Shown piece after piece: positions 1-8,247 of a stretch of 41,176 nt of DNA. Location of the stretch: assembly GCA_007134085.1 (NCBI GenBank), contig SLLL01000047.1:1-41176 (forward strand), given 5' to 3'. Made by a program: the position numbers and the translations under genes. Positions within the stretch are counted from its first letter, which is position 1. Each line of letters opens with the position of its first letter. This DNA is from Balneolaceae bacterium. GTDB taxonomy: Bacteria; Bacteroidota; Rhodothermia; Balneolales; Balneolaceae. The notes beneath the pieces were generated by a model. It was not told the origin of the DNA, did not search any database, and was given only the letters and a program-made list of their open reading frames with translations.

Positions 1-830
1 AGGTTCAGTTTATGCACAAGCCAACGGAGCTCTGTTTCTTCTTCAATGCTCAAAATATGATCTTCAAAAGCCTGCTCAAGTGCCTGTGAAAGTATCGCCC
101 GTTTAATCTGATTTTTAACATCTGAAGATAGCGGAATGACTTTTTCAACCGTATTAAAAACAATGATGTGCTCTTCATCAGTTTGTTCAACAGATATCTG
201 GAGAAGAATGGTGTAGAGATCACTTAAATAGTGTTCAACGTGGTTATTTGGAGCATTTTCAGCATACTGTTCGATCTGCTCAGCATCCACAGATTTTGGT
301 GAGTGTTCGAAAAGATCAGAGGCCGCTTCAACAAGATTTTTACCCTGTTTTTCCCAGCGGTAATCCCTTATCCATAACCCCAAAACAATTGCGAGCAGAA
401 TCATCACAACTCCCCAGAGATAAATGGAGTTTAGAATAACGCCAACTGCAGCAATCACCAGTAAAAGAAGAAAGATGATTGGATGCGTAAACCAATGTCT
501 CTTTTTCTGAAGATCAGGGAAGGGGTACGACTTTAATCCGCTAAAAAGAGGTGTGAATGTTGTACCTGTATCGGTGAAAAGATCTACAGTACCATATTGA
601 TTTTGCCCTGCTTGCCGCCTCTGTGGATGTGCATCAGAAGATCTTTTTCGGGATTTAGAGCCAAGCTGCTTTCTGTAGTAAAGGCCGTGCCTGCCGCCAT
701 AAACGTACGCACCGCGCCTGTTTAGCCCCAGCCGGGCACCGGTTATCCCAACAGATACCCCGAGCCCGCCTTTTGATAAATTAAGCCGGACTGGGCCTGA
801 TCTGAACGCTTTTCTGATAAAAAATGCCAT
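1..830 (-). CDS. DUF4236 domain membrane protein, 3' end cut by window edge
   Basis: Reading the minus strand from the ATG at 830 gives an open frame of 276 codons that runs off the left edge, so the C-terminus is missing. The first ~55 residues (MAFFIRKAFRSGPVRLNLSK, then a GGLGVSVGITGARLGLN stretch and GGRHGLYYRKQ) match the DUF4236 signature, a short Gly-rich basic domain of unknown function common at the N-terminus of bacterial membrane proteins. Two hydrophobic segments follow at about residues 116-134 and 137-153, then an acidic, probably helical cytoplasmic region rich in Glu. It lies 57 bp downstream of the TonB receptor on the same strand and could be co-transcribed with it. The family assignment is recognition of the motif. 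The function is unknown. Confidence 0.8.
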   Translation of the reverse strand, partial: MAFFIRKAFRSGPVRLNLSKGGLGVSVGITGARLGLNRRGAYVYGGRHGLYYRKQLGSKSRKRSSDAHPQRRQAGQNQYGTVDLFTDTGTTFTPLFSGLKSYPFPDLQKKRHWFTHPIIFLLLLVIAAVGVILNSIYLWGVVMILLAIVLGLWIRDYRWEKQGKNLVEAASDLFEHSPKSVDAEQIEQYAENAPNNHVEHYLSDLYTILLQISVEQTDEEHIIVFNTVEKVIPLSSDVKNQIKRAILSQALEQAFEDHILSIEEETELRWLVHKLN

Positions 831-887
831 CACACAAGCTGTAAAAGTTCAGATAAATCAGCAAATAAGAATGAATTGAAGATTTGG

Positions 888-2918
888 TCAGATCGAGGCC
901 TGAATTCCGCCCATAATCCATCTGCCTGGCATGGGTGCGCCAAGAATCTCCTGGTATTGTGTATCTGTGAGGTTGATGATTCTGCTGTAGAACTGAATAC
1001 CTTCTCCAAAAGGGGATATAGAGAACCTCAGGTGTGTCATAAAATAGGATGATGGCACATTTCCATCCACAAGGGCTTCCGATTCGGGAGAGCGAACATT
1101 GTAGTTCGACTGGCTTTGAATTGCAAACAATCTCGTTCTGTAATCAACCGAAAAACTTATCTGGTGTGATGGATGGTTTGCGATATATCTCGAAACCGTT
1201 TCCTGATCACTCGTAGTTTTGATGTATGTATAACCGGTTGATGTTGAAACGGTTCGGTTTCCCGGAACCCTGAAGTTTCCATTCAAGAACATCTCTACTC
1301 CCCGAGCACTGCTTTCAGATATGTTGGATGCATAGAAATACTGTTCACCGGGTAACAGATTTGTGGCATTGCTGATTTGATCAGCATTCGTGAGTGCATA
1401 ATCAATCAGATTACTTGATGATCTGTAGAAAAAGGTGGGCGAAAAGGTGATTTGAGGCAGTGGTGACCAATCAAAACCGGCGTCAATTGTAAGTGATTTT
1501 TCAGGTTTTAGATCAGGATTGCCAATGTTCCTCAGCGGGGTAAGGTTTGGCAGGGCAGATGAGATATAGCGTTCGGTAAAATCACCCGTGCGAACTGCCT
1601 GCCCAATTGAACTTCTTAATGTAATCGTCTCAAAATTATAGGCTGCACTTAGTTGAGGTAGAAAATCGGCAGATCCGGTTGCATCGAGCTGAAGGCGCAA
1701 ACTGGATGTGATGCTCAACCCGCTGTTCCATCTCGCTGAACCAATCAGATAAAAGCCACCCATCGCCTCCTGATGGTTACCACGATCGGTACTTTCAATG
1801 CTTTTATCGAGATATTGAGCGCCTGTCATCAGGCGAAACCGGTTCAACCCGCTGCCGAGAAACCGAAATTGTGCGGGGTCAAATTCATATTGATGGGATA
1901 GGTTTAAGAACAGCAAACCGGTGGTGTGTTCATTGGCGGGGGCAACTGCGGGATTAAAATCAAAAATATCATCAACAACTCTGTAGGATGCATTAAACTC
2001 CATTCTGTGGCTGCCTCGGTTGTAATTGAGGGAGGTTAATGCCCAGCGGTTTGTGATCTCTTCCACAGATTCATCGAAAATGCTTCGCGTGTAGAAGTAA
2101 CGGGCATCAAAATCGCGGTAATCGTAACCGGCACGCGCATACCATGCCCAGTTTTCACCGAACCTGCGGGAAACAGCTGCACTTGTGTTAAACAATGAGA
2201 AGTAGCTGTTGTAGTTTTGCTGATCGGAAACTCCCTCCCTAAATCCAGGGTTGTCGAAGCGTTCACCATCAGAGCTGCTTGCCCGGATGGAGGCACTGAA
2301 CCGCCAGTCATTGGCCTGAAATTCTGCGGCACTGTCAAGCATCTGAAGCCCGTTTTGTCCGGCGCCAACATCGGTATGAGCGTAGCGCAGAAACCCGCCC
2401 TGCGTTCGCACTTCACGTTCCAGGTACATTTTGGTTTTGATGTGAACCACACCGCCTACGGCGTCGGCACCGAATGATGTGCTTGCCGGCCCTCTGATCA
2501 GCTCCACCTGCCCAATTTCAGATAGAGATACCGGAATATTCGTGTTGAAATGTGCGGTGAGTGGGTCATTGAGCGGAACATTATCCAGCATAAAAAGCAC
2601 TTGCGAAAAGGTACTGCCACGAATGCCCACATCGGCTTGTACACCAAATCCTTGCCTCGCGTTGATGTTTACACCGGGGAGAGACCGAAGCAATTCATCA
2701 ACCGAAGTAACTGCCATCGTGCGGATATCTTCTTGTGTAATGACCGATACACTCTTGCCGCTTTCTGATATGGTAGAGGTAATTCTTGATGCAGTTACCG
2801 TGATGCTGTCGAGCTCTGCACTGATCTGTGCGAGTACAGCAGGTGAAATAAAAAAAAATGTCAATAGAGTGAGGATACTTTTTTTCATCCTTCGTGGATT
2901 GTGATTGAAACGGGACAT
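888..2918 (-). CDS. TonB-dependent outer-membrane receptor
   Basis: An outer-membrane active-transport receptor that takes up a scarce ligand using TonB-ExbBD energy. The 676 residues show a signal peptide ending near ALA-30, a TonB-box-like segment (DSITVTAS, about 37-44), a plug domain at about 48-162 (EDIRTMAVTSVDELLRSLPG, then VELIRGPAS and GGVVHIKT), and a long C-terminal region of alternating beta strands ending in GRWIMGGIQASI. The size and plug sequence resemble BtuB/FepA-like receptors, but no substrate can be named and I see no cobalamin riboswitch upstream. There is no N-terminal carboxypeptidase-like or SusC extension. An alternative start at 2888 (MKKSILTL) gives a more classical signal peptide and has GAAGG directly before it, so the first ten residues are uncertain. 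DUF4236 follows on the same strand. Confidence 0.93.
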   Translation of the reverse strand: MSRFNHNPRRMKKSILTLLTFFFISPAVLAQISAELDSITVTASRITSTISESGKSVSVITQEDIRTMAVTSVDELLRSLPGVNINARQGFGVQADVGIRGSTFSQVLFMLDNVPLNDPLTAHFNTNIPVSLSEIGQVELIRGPASTSFGADAVGGVVHIKTKMYLEREVRTQGGFLRYAHTDVGAGQNGLQMLDSAAEFQANDWRFSASIRASSSDGERFDNPGFREGVSDQQNYNSYFSLFNTSAAVSRRFGENWAWYARAGYDYRDFDARYFYTRSIFDESVEEITNRWALTSLNYNRGSHRMEFNASYRVVDDIFDFNPAVAPANEHTTGLLFLNLSHQYEFDPAQFRFLGSGLNRFRLMTGAQYLDKSIESTDRGNHQEAMGGFYLIGSARWNSGLSITSSLRLQLDATGSADFLPQLSAAYNFETITLRSSIGQAVRTGDFTERYISSALPNLTPLRNIGNPDLKPEKSLTIDAGFDWSPLPQITFSPTFFYRSSSNLIDYALTNADQISNATNLLPGEQYFYASNISESSARGVEMFLNGNFRVPGNRTVSTSTGYTYIKTTSDQETVSRYIANHPSHQISFSVDYRTRLFAIQSQSNYNVRSPESEALVDGNVPSSYFMTHLRFSISPFGEGIQFYSRIINLTDTQYQEILGAPMPGRWIMGGIQASI

Positions 2919-3076
2919 TGAAATTTTCTAATCAAAGATAAGAGATCGGGGAGTCTTAATCCTGCCTGATAGGTAATCTATTGATTGAATCTGGTAGCCA
3001 CTTTTTATCTCACGCAAATCTAATGACATCAAAAATTTGCTAAAAACGAAGTAGTGATTGAATGTGTTGAGATGGC

Positions 3077-3322
3077 ATGAACAAATTAAAAAGACCGGAA
3101 ATCAGCCGTATTATTGAGATGGCTTGGGAAGACCGCACGCCGTTTGAAGCGATAGAACAGCAATTTGGGCTGGATGAGAAATCAGTAATAAAATTGATGA
3201 GAGCCGAAATGCAGCCCTCGTCTTTTAGGATGTGGAGAAAACGAATGGGCGGGCGAAAAACCAAACACCGAGATCTTCGAAAAGGTGAGATTGATCGATT
3301 TAGCAGTCCCAAGAAGTATTGA
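3077..3322 (+). CDS. DUF2805 / TIGR03643 family small protein
   Basis: An 81-residue basic protein that I recognise as the TIGR03643 (DUF2805) family. It starts with PEISRIIEMAWEDRTPFEAI, followed by a helix-turn-helix-like stretch (QQFGLDEKSVIKLMR) and a basic tail containing WRKRMGGRKTKH and a K-rich end. These proteins are short, widespread in Bacteroidota, cyanobacteria and proteobacteria, and have no assigned role. The helix-turn-helix-like pattern suggests nucleic-acid binding, but that is inference. The gene is divergent from the TonB receptor, with 158 bp between the two starts. The ATG is preceded by GAGATGGC, which is not a convincing ribosome site. The full family length is present. 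Confidence 0.82.
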   Translation: MNKLKRPEISRIIEMAWEDRTPFEAIEQQFGLDEKSVIKLMRAEMQPSSFRMWRKRMGGRKTKHRDLRKGEIDRFSSPKKY

Positions 3323-3701
3323 GCATTCGATTCTTTTCTATTTTTGGCTAAGAAACAAGTGATATTAATTTACAGTCTATATTGACTAACCGGGATTTGC
3401 GAACACACCCTCAATCCCCATTAAACAGGCTGTAAAGTATTGCCACGGAGGCGCGGAAATTCACTGAATATTCCGTGCTCATCCGTGTTTTCGTGACAAT
3501 AAAGTATGTTTTTTAATCTACGATTGTTTATTGATAAGTAGTATTTACACAGCCTACAAAGAGATGTGGTGTTACTTACTTCTGATGCTATTTTGTCGAA
3601 GTTTAAGATTTATTTGAAGCTCGAATTCGCCGTTTATCTCAAATTCACCTTATCCAAAGATTCGGTATCTTTAGCTGCATAATCTTTCAGGAAAATCATC
3701 A
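3323..3701. other. Intergenic gap with a nested palindromic repeat
   Basis: This 379-base gap between the DUF2805 gene and the ABC-F gene holds no supportable coding frame. Its middle is occupied by the inverted-repeat element at 3425-3556 listed separately. The rest is AT-rich, and the last ~60 bases presumably carry the ABC-F promoter, but I find no clear -35/-10 pair. Confidence 0.6.
3425..3556. repeat. MITE-like nested inverted repeat (TTGCCACGGA family)
   Basis: The outer arms are AGGCTGTAAA (3427-3436) and TTTACACAGCCT (3544-3555), complementary apart from a two-base insertion. Inside them, TATTGCCACGGA pairs imperfectly with TTTTCGTGACAATA. Related hairpins with ATTGCCA...TGGCAAT ends occur at 28336-28379 and 38032-38089. 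The 17-base string ATTAAACAGGCTgTAAA (3420-3436) recurs with one mismatch at 8172-8188. No coding capacity. It is probably a non-autonomous dispersed repeat, but that would need genome-wide copies to prove. Confidence 0.55.
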
Positions 3702-5597
3702 ATGACCTATCTCTCTACAGACTCTCTCTCCAAAAGTTTTGGTATTAAACCGTTATTTCAGAATATCACATTTGGTATATCCAAAGGCGAAAAAACGGCG
3801 CTGATCGCCGAAAACGGTACCGGGAAATCAACACTGCTTAAGATACTGGCAGGTAAGGAGACAACCGATTCCGGTGAAGTAATGATTAGAAATGGCATTC
3901 AAATCGGGTATTTGGCGCAGGAACCGGAACTTGATGAGAATCTCTCCATTCATCAGTTTATTTCGCAGGGTAATTCGGAAATGGGCAGAATCGTAAAAGC
4001 CTACGAAGAAGCTGCAAATGCTCAGGCTGAAAATTATAATGACGAAACAGCTGCCGCATTTGAAAAAGCAGTGGCTAAAATGGACGCTGCAGATGCCTGG
4101 GGATATGAACAGAGAATGGAGCAGATTCTTGGGGTGCTGAATATTCACAATCTCGATCAGCCAATTTCCACACTTTCCGGTGGTGAGCGGAAACGAGTAG
4201 CACTGGCTTTTGTACTACTTGATGATCCCGACCTCTTAATTCTTGATGAACCTACCAACCATTTGGATGTTGAGATGATTGAATGGCTGGAAGCCTATCT
4301 CGAAAAATCCACAACAACTCTTTTGATGGTAACACACGACAGGTATTTCCTCGACAGGGTGTGTACACACATCATTGAGATGAGCGATGGCGAGCTTTTT
4401 CATCACAAGGGCAACTACCAGTATTTTTTGGAAAAAAGGGCGGAAAGAGAAGCCATTCGGCAGACAGAACTCGCCAAAGCAGGCCAGCTTTTTAAGCAGG
4501 AGCTGGAGTGGATGCGCAGAGGCCCAAAGGCGAGGACAACAAAATCAAAAAGCCGAATCAAAGCGTTTTATGAGACGAAAAAGAAAGTTCAGGATGTAAC
4601 CCAGGATAGTGAACTTCGCCTTGAAACCTCCATGAGCCGAATGGGTAAGCAGGTCTTACAGGTAAAAAATCTGCAAAAAAGGTTTGATGATTTAGTAATA
4701 CTGGATGATTTCAGCTACTCGTTCAACCGCGGGGAGAGAATCGGAATAATCGGTAAAAACGGTGCGGGAAAAAGTACGTTTTTGAACATCCTTACAGGTG
4801 AAGAGCCTGTAGATTCTGGGGAGGTCATCACGGGAGAAACCATTGTATTTGGCCATTATCGCCAGCAAGGAATTTCCATTGATGAGGGCATGAGGGTAAT
4901 TGACATCATCAAAGAGATTGCCCTCGTTATTGAATTGGCAGACGGCAGTAAAATATCTGCATCACAATTTCTTGAGCATTTCATGTTTACCCCTGAGATG
5001 CAGTACACACCGGCAGAGAAGTTGAGCGGAGGTGAAAAAAGACGGCTCGGGTTGATGATGACCCTCATGAAAAATCCAAATTTTATGATACTGGATGAGC
5101 CTACCAACGATCTCGACCTGCTAACACTTCAAAAACTGGAAGTATTTCTTGAAGGTTTTGGGGGGTGCCTGATCATTGTATCACACGACCGTTTCTTTAT
5201 GGATAAGCTTGTTGATCACTACTTTGTGTTTGAAGGTGAGGGCAGGATACTAGATCATCACGGTACCTACACAGAATATCGAGAAATGAAAATTGAGCAG
5301 GAACAGCAGGTAAAGAGGGAGCAAAAAGCAGAGGCTACTACTTCAAAAACTAAACCTGTGGTAAATAGAGAAGAACCGACAGCAAAAAAGTTATCATTCT
5401 CGGAAAAAAAGGAGCTCTCTAAACTTGAAAAAGAGATAGCAAAGCTTGAAGAGAAGAAATCAAAAATAGAGGGTGAAATGAATAGCGGTGAACTTGGTTA
5501 TGAAACCCTTCAGGAGAAAGCCGCTGAATATCAGCAAATTGAAGATGAACTTGAAGAAGCTACACTTCGCTGGCTTGAGCTTGCAGAGAGGGAATAA
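3702..5597 (+). CDS. uup: ABC-F family ATPase, Uup type
   Basis: A soluble twin-ATPase ABC-F protein. The family acts on the ribosome or on DNA/RNA transactions rather than in transport, and the sequence has no membrane segments. ATPase 1 has Walker A AENGTGKS (36-43; the usual leading Gly is Ala), signature LSGGERKR (about 158-165) and Walker B LLILDEPTNHLD. The interdomain P-site linker holds EWMRRGPKARTTKSKSRI (about 269-286). ATPase 2 has GKNGAGKST (351-359), LSGGEKRR (about 441-448) and MILDEPTNDLD. The C-terminal ~80 residues are a charged coiled coil (KKELSKLEKEIAKLEEKKSK), which separates Uup from EttA. The 631-residue length fits Uup. It stands alone on the plus strand, with 320 bp after it. 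The exact subfamily is inferred from the coiled coil. Confidence 0.93.
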   Translation: MTYLSTDSLSKSFGIKPLFQNITFGISKGEKTALIAENGTGKSTLLKILAGKETTDSGEVMIRNGIQIGYLAQEPELDENLSIHQFISQGNSEMGRIVKAYEEAANAQAENYNDETAAAFEKAVAKMDAADAWGYEQRMEQILGVLNIHNLDQPISTLSGGERKRVALAFVLLDDPDLLILDEPTNHLDVEMIEWLEAYLEKSTTTLLMVTHDRYFLDRVCTHIIEMSDGELFHHKGNYQYFLEKRAEREAIRQTELAKAGQLFKQELEWMRRGPKARTTKSKSRIKAFYETKKKVQDVTQDSELRLETSMSRMGKQVLQVKNLQKRFDDLVILDDFSYSFNRGERIGIIGKNGAGKSTFLNILTGEEPVDSGEVITGETIVFGHYRQQGISIDEGMRVIDIIKEIALVIELADGSKISASQFLEHFMFTPEMQYTPAEKLSGGEKRRLGLMMTLMKNPNFMILDEPTNDLDLLTLQKLEVFLEGFGGCLIIVSHDRFFMDKLVDHYFVFEGEGRILDHHGTYTEYREMKIEQEQQVKREQKAEATTSKTKPVVNREEPTAKKLSFSEKKELSKLEKEIAKLEEKKSKIEGEMNSGELGYETLQEKAAEYQQIEDELEEATLRWLELAERE

Positions 5598-5917
5598 GTT
5601 ATTGGTTTTGAGCAGCTGTTAAGCCTGAATATTGCCTCTTATTAATAAGATATTAGAGGTATATAAATGCTATATATACTACTATAGAATTTGATTATAA
5701 TAACATTACTCATACATTAAAAAAGAGATTTGTTTACCTGACGTACTCTGTAGTATATTAGTAAGAGTTGCACTAGACAAAATCCCATCGCTAAGTGCAA
5801 ACCACACTCTTCTCTCAAATAAATTTCGTGATTTAATTCAGTTTTCGTGGGTATTTAAGGGTAAATTATCTCTTGAATACATTATCAAATCATACTTGCC
5901 AGAATAATTAGATCAAA
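5598..5917. other. AT-rich intergenic gap
   Basis: This 320-base AT-rich gap has no coding frame I can support. A perfect 14-base palindrome (TCTTATTAATAAGA, 5637-5650) sits within a larger imperfect hairpin with CCTCT/AGAGG arms (5635-5659), 38 bases after the ABC-F stop. It has no T-run, so it is at best a weak transcript end. The remaining bases presumably include the promoter of the following lipoprotein, which I cannot place. Confidence 0.5.
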
Positions 5918-7369
5918 ATGAGAAACTCTTTAATATTACTAACCACGTTCATCACTTTAATTCTTTTGACAGCAGGATGTGCTGCAGAAGAACACACAAT
6001 AGAAGAGCCTGTCGTCCCGGGTGTTCTTATTCCTTACGCCATCGCGGAAGATGGCGGCCCGATTTTTCCGGATGATAAACTCTTTGTGAACGACTACAGC
6101 AATCTATTACATGCAGTATTTATGATTGCCGGCAATTCAAGGCCATCAGAATATGCCGCTGAGAACTACAAACCAGAACTATATCCTGATATGATGAACC
6201 ATCGGGCGGAAGTTTGGCTCGATTTAGTGCGTGAAATCGATCTGTTTTTTCATGAGCGCGGAAAGTTTCATTCGTATCACAGTATAAGTAATGATTTTGA
6301 ATCATCAGGTGTGGCTGACCTTTCAATCTACCCACACCTTGTTTACTCCTACCATATGCATCACAGGGGAGATCGCTTTAATGACCAGATTTTGTTCGAG
6401 CGCCTGTCGCGCGAAGTATCCAATTACATGGTTAAACCGGGGCGATATCTTTTCAGAGAAGTGTTATCGGATGGTGCATTTCGTAATGAAGATGGTTCAG
6501 TGGATCACAAAAGTTTGAGCTATGGCCTTGGTGGTGTGCATGGCCATGCTTATGCCTGGATTATTTGGGCGAAGCCGGCCGGTGAAGATAATATGGGCTT
6601 AATGATGGAAGCTGCTCTTGAGGCCTGGCTCGATTACAGTATCGAAGAGATGACGGATATGTACCGATCCATCGCCGAATTTATGGATGATGCATGGGAT
6701 GATTCACTTTCTATTTACGATTTTGGTGATGGAACAACATGGAGCCTTGATGCATTCGGTGCGATGATAAGAGGTAAAAAGGCGATGTATGATATGCTCT
6801 ATATGTTTGGAGATGATGATGACCGCGATCTTGCAAGAACCATTTTTGAGCGAACAGCTGCGATGTTTGAAGCCGTAGTTGATCTTGCAAAACCGTGGGG
6901 GATGCCATCAGCCATTGAATTTACAGAAAACGGAGCGGTTGCTGCATCTGATGAAGTAGATCTGTACGACTGGTATCAGTTTTTGAATCACATTGGTGGT
7001 GGTTACTCATTTGACCGCGAGAGAGAAGCAACGGCAATGTTTATAACCAATTCGAGAGAAGAGTTGTTTGATATAGTTGGCGAGCTCTCTGATAATGCAC
7101 TTCTTGGAGCTCTTGAATATCACCTGAATTCACAAAACAGATTGGTAAGTACCGTCAGTTACAGTGATGGCTCTGTAATTGATGAAACCCTGCGGGTATC
7201 TACAGCCGGTATGTTTATCACAACAGCCGGTAATATGTACAGAAAAGGATCTGCATTCGAACGTGCTTCAAATTGGGGTGATGTTTCCGATGAGGTTGCT
7301 GAGAGAAGCCGTAAATTATACGATATTAAATTTCTTCATATAGATTTTCTCGAGAGTTTTTTAGAATAA
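5918..7369 (+). CDS. Unknown lipoprotein, probably alpha-helical toroid
   Basis: I do not recognise the family. The 483-residue product has a lipoprotein signal with lipobox LTAGC, Cys21 being the predicted lipidated residue, so it is anchored in the envelope. The mature part is acidic, rich in Trp, Tyr, Met and Asp, and reads as repeated amphipathic helices. Short conserved-looking motifs include GLGGVHGHAYAWIIWA (about 206-221), a YDFGDGTTWSLDAFGAM stretch (about 268-284), a DLYDWYQFLNHIGGGYSFDR stretch (about 351-370) and a final STAGMFITTAGNM. Helical repeats with conserved aromatic and acidic loops are typical of alpha/alpha-toroid glycosidases and lyases, but no catalytic pair is evident, so an enzyme function is only a possibility. 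It appears monocistronic. Confidence 0.75.
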   Translation: MRNSLILLTTFITLILLTAGCAAEEHTIEEPVVPGVLIPYAIAEDGGPIFPDDKLFVNDYSNLLHAVFMIAGNSRPSEYAAENYKPELYPDMMNHRAEVWLDLVREIDLFFHERGKFHSYHSISNDFESSGVADLSIYPHLVYSYHMHHRGDRFNDQILFERLSREVSNYMVKPGRYLFREVLSDGAFRNEDGSVDHKSLSYGLGGVHGHAYAWIIWAKPAGEDNMGLMMEAALEAWLDYSIEEMTDMYRSIAEFMDDAWDDSLSIYDFGDGTTWSLDAFGAMIRGKKAMYDMLYMFGDDDDRDLARTIFERTAAMFEAVVDLAKPWGMPSAIEFTENGAVAASDEVDLYDWYQFLNHIGGGYSFDREREATAMFITNSREELFDIVGELSDNALLGALEYHLNSQNRLVSTVSYSDGSVIDETLRVSTAGMFITTAGNMYRKGSAFERASNWGDVSDEVAERSRKLYDIKFLHIDFLESFLE

Positions 7370-7448
7370 GCTGATTATTATAGTTGCCAATATCACATTG
7401 GTATATTCGGTATAGTTCTATTTAACAAACCGCTTAAATAATGTCCAT

Positions 7449-7477
7449 TCAATTACTTTAAGAGAATATATAATTGA
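7449..7477 (+). promoter_or_regulatory. Inverted repeat with TATAAT before PIN toxin
   Basis: Perfect 7-base arms TCAATTA (7449-7455) and TAATTGA (7471-7477) are separated by 15 bases, so their centres are about two helical turns apart. A perfect TATAAT (7469-7474) overlaps the right arm and lies 44 bases before the ATG at 7519. The matching -35 is weak. The layout fits an autoregulatory operator for the toxin-antitoxin pair, but the region is AT-rich and chance occurrence is possible. Confidence 0.4.
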
Positions 7478-7518
7478 GGGCTAAACTTTCGATCTGTATA
7501 TGACTTGACCATGTTGAT

Positions 7519-7983
7519 ATGAAAACTTCTCGTATATATCTGGATACCTCAGTAATAGGTGGTTGCCATGATGAAGAGTTTAAAAGCTGGTCATTGGGAC
7601 TGCTTAAAGACTTTCGCATGAAAAACTATATTCCTGTTTTGTCAGAACTAACCTTTGATGAAATAAGTAAAGCGCCTGAACCAGTTCAAAAAACGCTGAA
7701 AGATATTATTGAATTTGATGCAGAGGTATTAACAATTGATGAAAATGCATTAATCTTAGCAGAACTATATTTAGAGCGAAAAATTTTAACACCGAAATTT
7801 CGCGATGATGCATTACATATTGCAATTGCTTCTCTTGCTGATGTTGATGTTTTGGTTAGTTGGAATTTTCGTCATATTGTACATTATGACAAGATCCGGC
7901 AGTTTAATGCCGTTAACATTGAAAATGGCCTGAAAACTATTTCCATCTATTCTCCTCGTGAGGTTACGAATTATGAAGAGTAA
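7519..7983 (+). CDS. PIN-domain protein, VapC-like toxin
   Basis: A 154-residue single-domain PIN protein, predicted to be a metal-dependent RNase of the VapC type. The fold's acidic metal ligands are visible: Asp9 in YLDTSV, Glu43 in LSELTFDEI, and Asp96/Asp97 in RDDALHIAIA. Beyond these lies SWNFRHIV, where Asn116 sits in the fourth conserved position. The length is normal for the family. Its last codons overlap the small downstream gene by 11 bases, giving a toxin-first order, and an inverted repeat covers a TATAAT upstream. Mg-dependent cleavage of tRNA or other RNA is known for VapC proteins, but the target here is unknown. The gene looks intact. Confidence 0.85.
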   Translation: MKTSRIYLDTSVIGGCHDEEFKSWSLGLLKDFRMKNYIPVLSELTFDEISKAPEPVQKTLKDIIEFDAEVLTIDENALILAELYLERKILTPKFRDDALHIAIASLADVDVLVSWNFRHIVHYDKIRQFNAVNIENGLKTISIYSPREVTNYEE

Positions 7984-8146
7984 AAAATTTAATACAGTTG
8001 AGGCAGTAAGAGCAATTCGTGATGAAAATTACGAAAAAACCAAAGGGTTAACTCGGGGCGAATTACTGTCTGAATATAAAAGACGAAGTAAGGAGGCGAT
8101 GAAGATAATTCAGCATTCTACAGAGATATCACGCACAGCGAATTAA
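7973..8146 (+). CDS. Probable antitoxin of the PIN toxin
   Basis: A 57-residue basic protein beginning MKSKKFNTVEAVRAIRDENY, followed by EKTKGLTRGELLSEYKRRSK. Proteins of this look (VxxxRxIRDxxYExTK...) commonly sit directly after toxin-first PIN genes in Bacteroidota-like and other genomes, so I infer it is the cognate antitoxin. No classical AbrB, RHH or Phd DNA-binding domain is obvious. I chose the ATG at 7973 because it overlaps the PIN stop and gives translational coupling. An in-frame GTG-type start at 7958 would add five residues. The function comes from context rather than from a recognised domain. Confidence 0.68.
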   Translation: MKSKKFNTVEAVRAIRDENYEKTKGLTRGELLSEYKRRSKEAMKIIQHSTEISRTAN

Positions 8147-8201
8147 CTTTTCACACTTATCCAGCATTATTATTAAACAGGCTTTAAATACCAATTAGAA
8201 T

Positions 8202-8209
8202 TATATTTG
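8202..8209 (+). promoter_or_regulatory. Bacteroidota-type -7 element before the MscS gene
   Basis: TATATTTG matches the Bacteroidota sigma -7 consensus TAnnTTTG exactly and lies 39 bases before the ATG at 8248. I see no convincing -33 TTTG at the expected distance, so this is a weak promoter call. It would place the start of transcription near 8216. Confidence 0.25.
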
Positions 8210-8247
8210 CCTCCCCTCATACATCTTTAGGCTTTTTTTAATTCAGT

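Noticed and set aside
2479-2904. Plus-strand frame of 141 codons
   Set aside because: Antisense shadow of the TonB receptor plug region.
3040-3312. Minus-strand frame of 90 codons
   Set aside because: Exactly opposite the DUF2805 gene, which is a recognised family.
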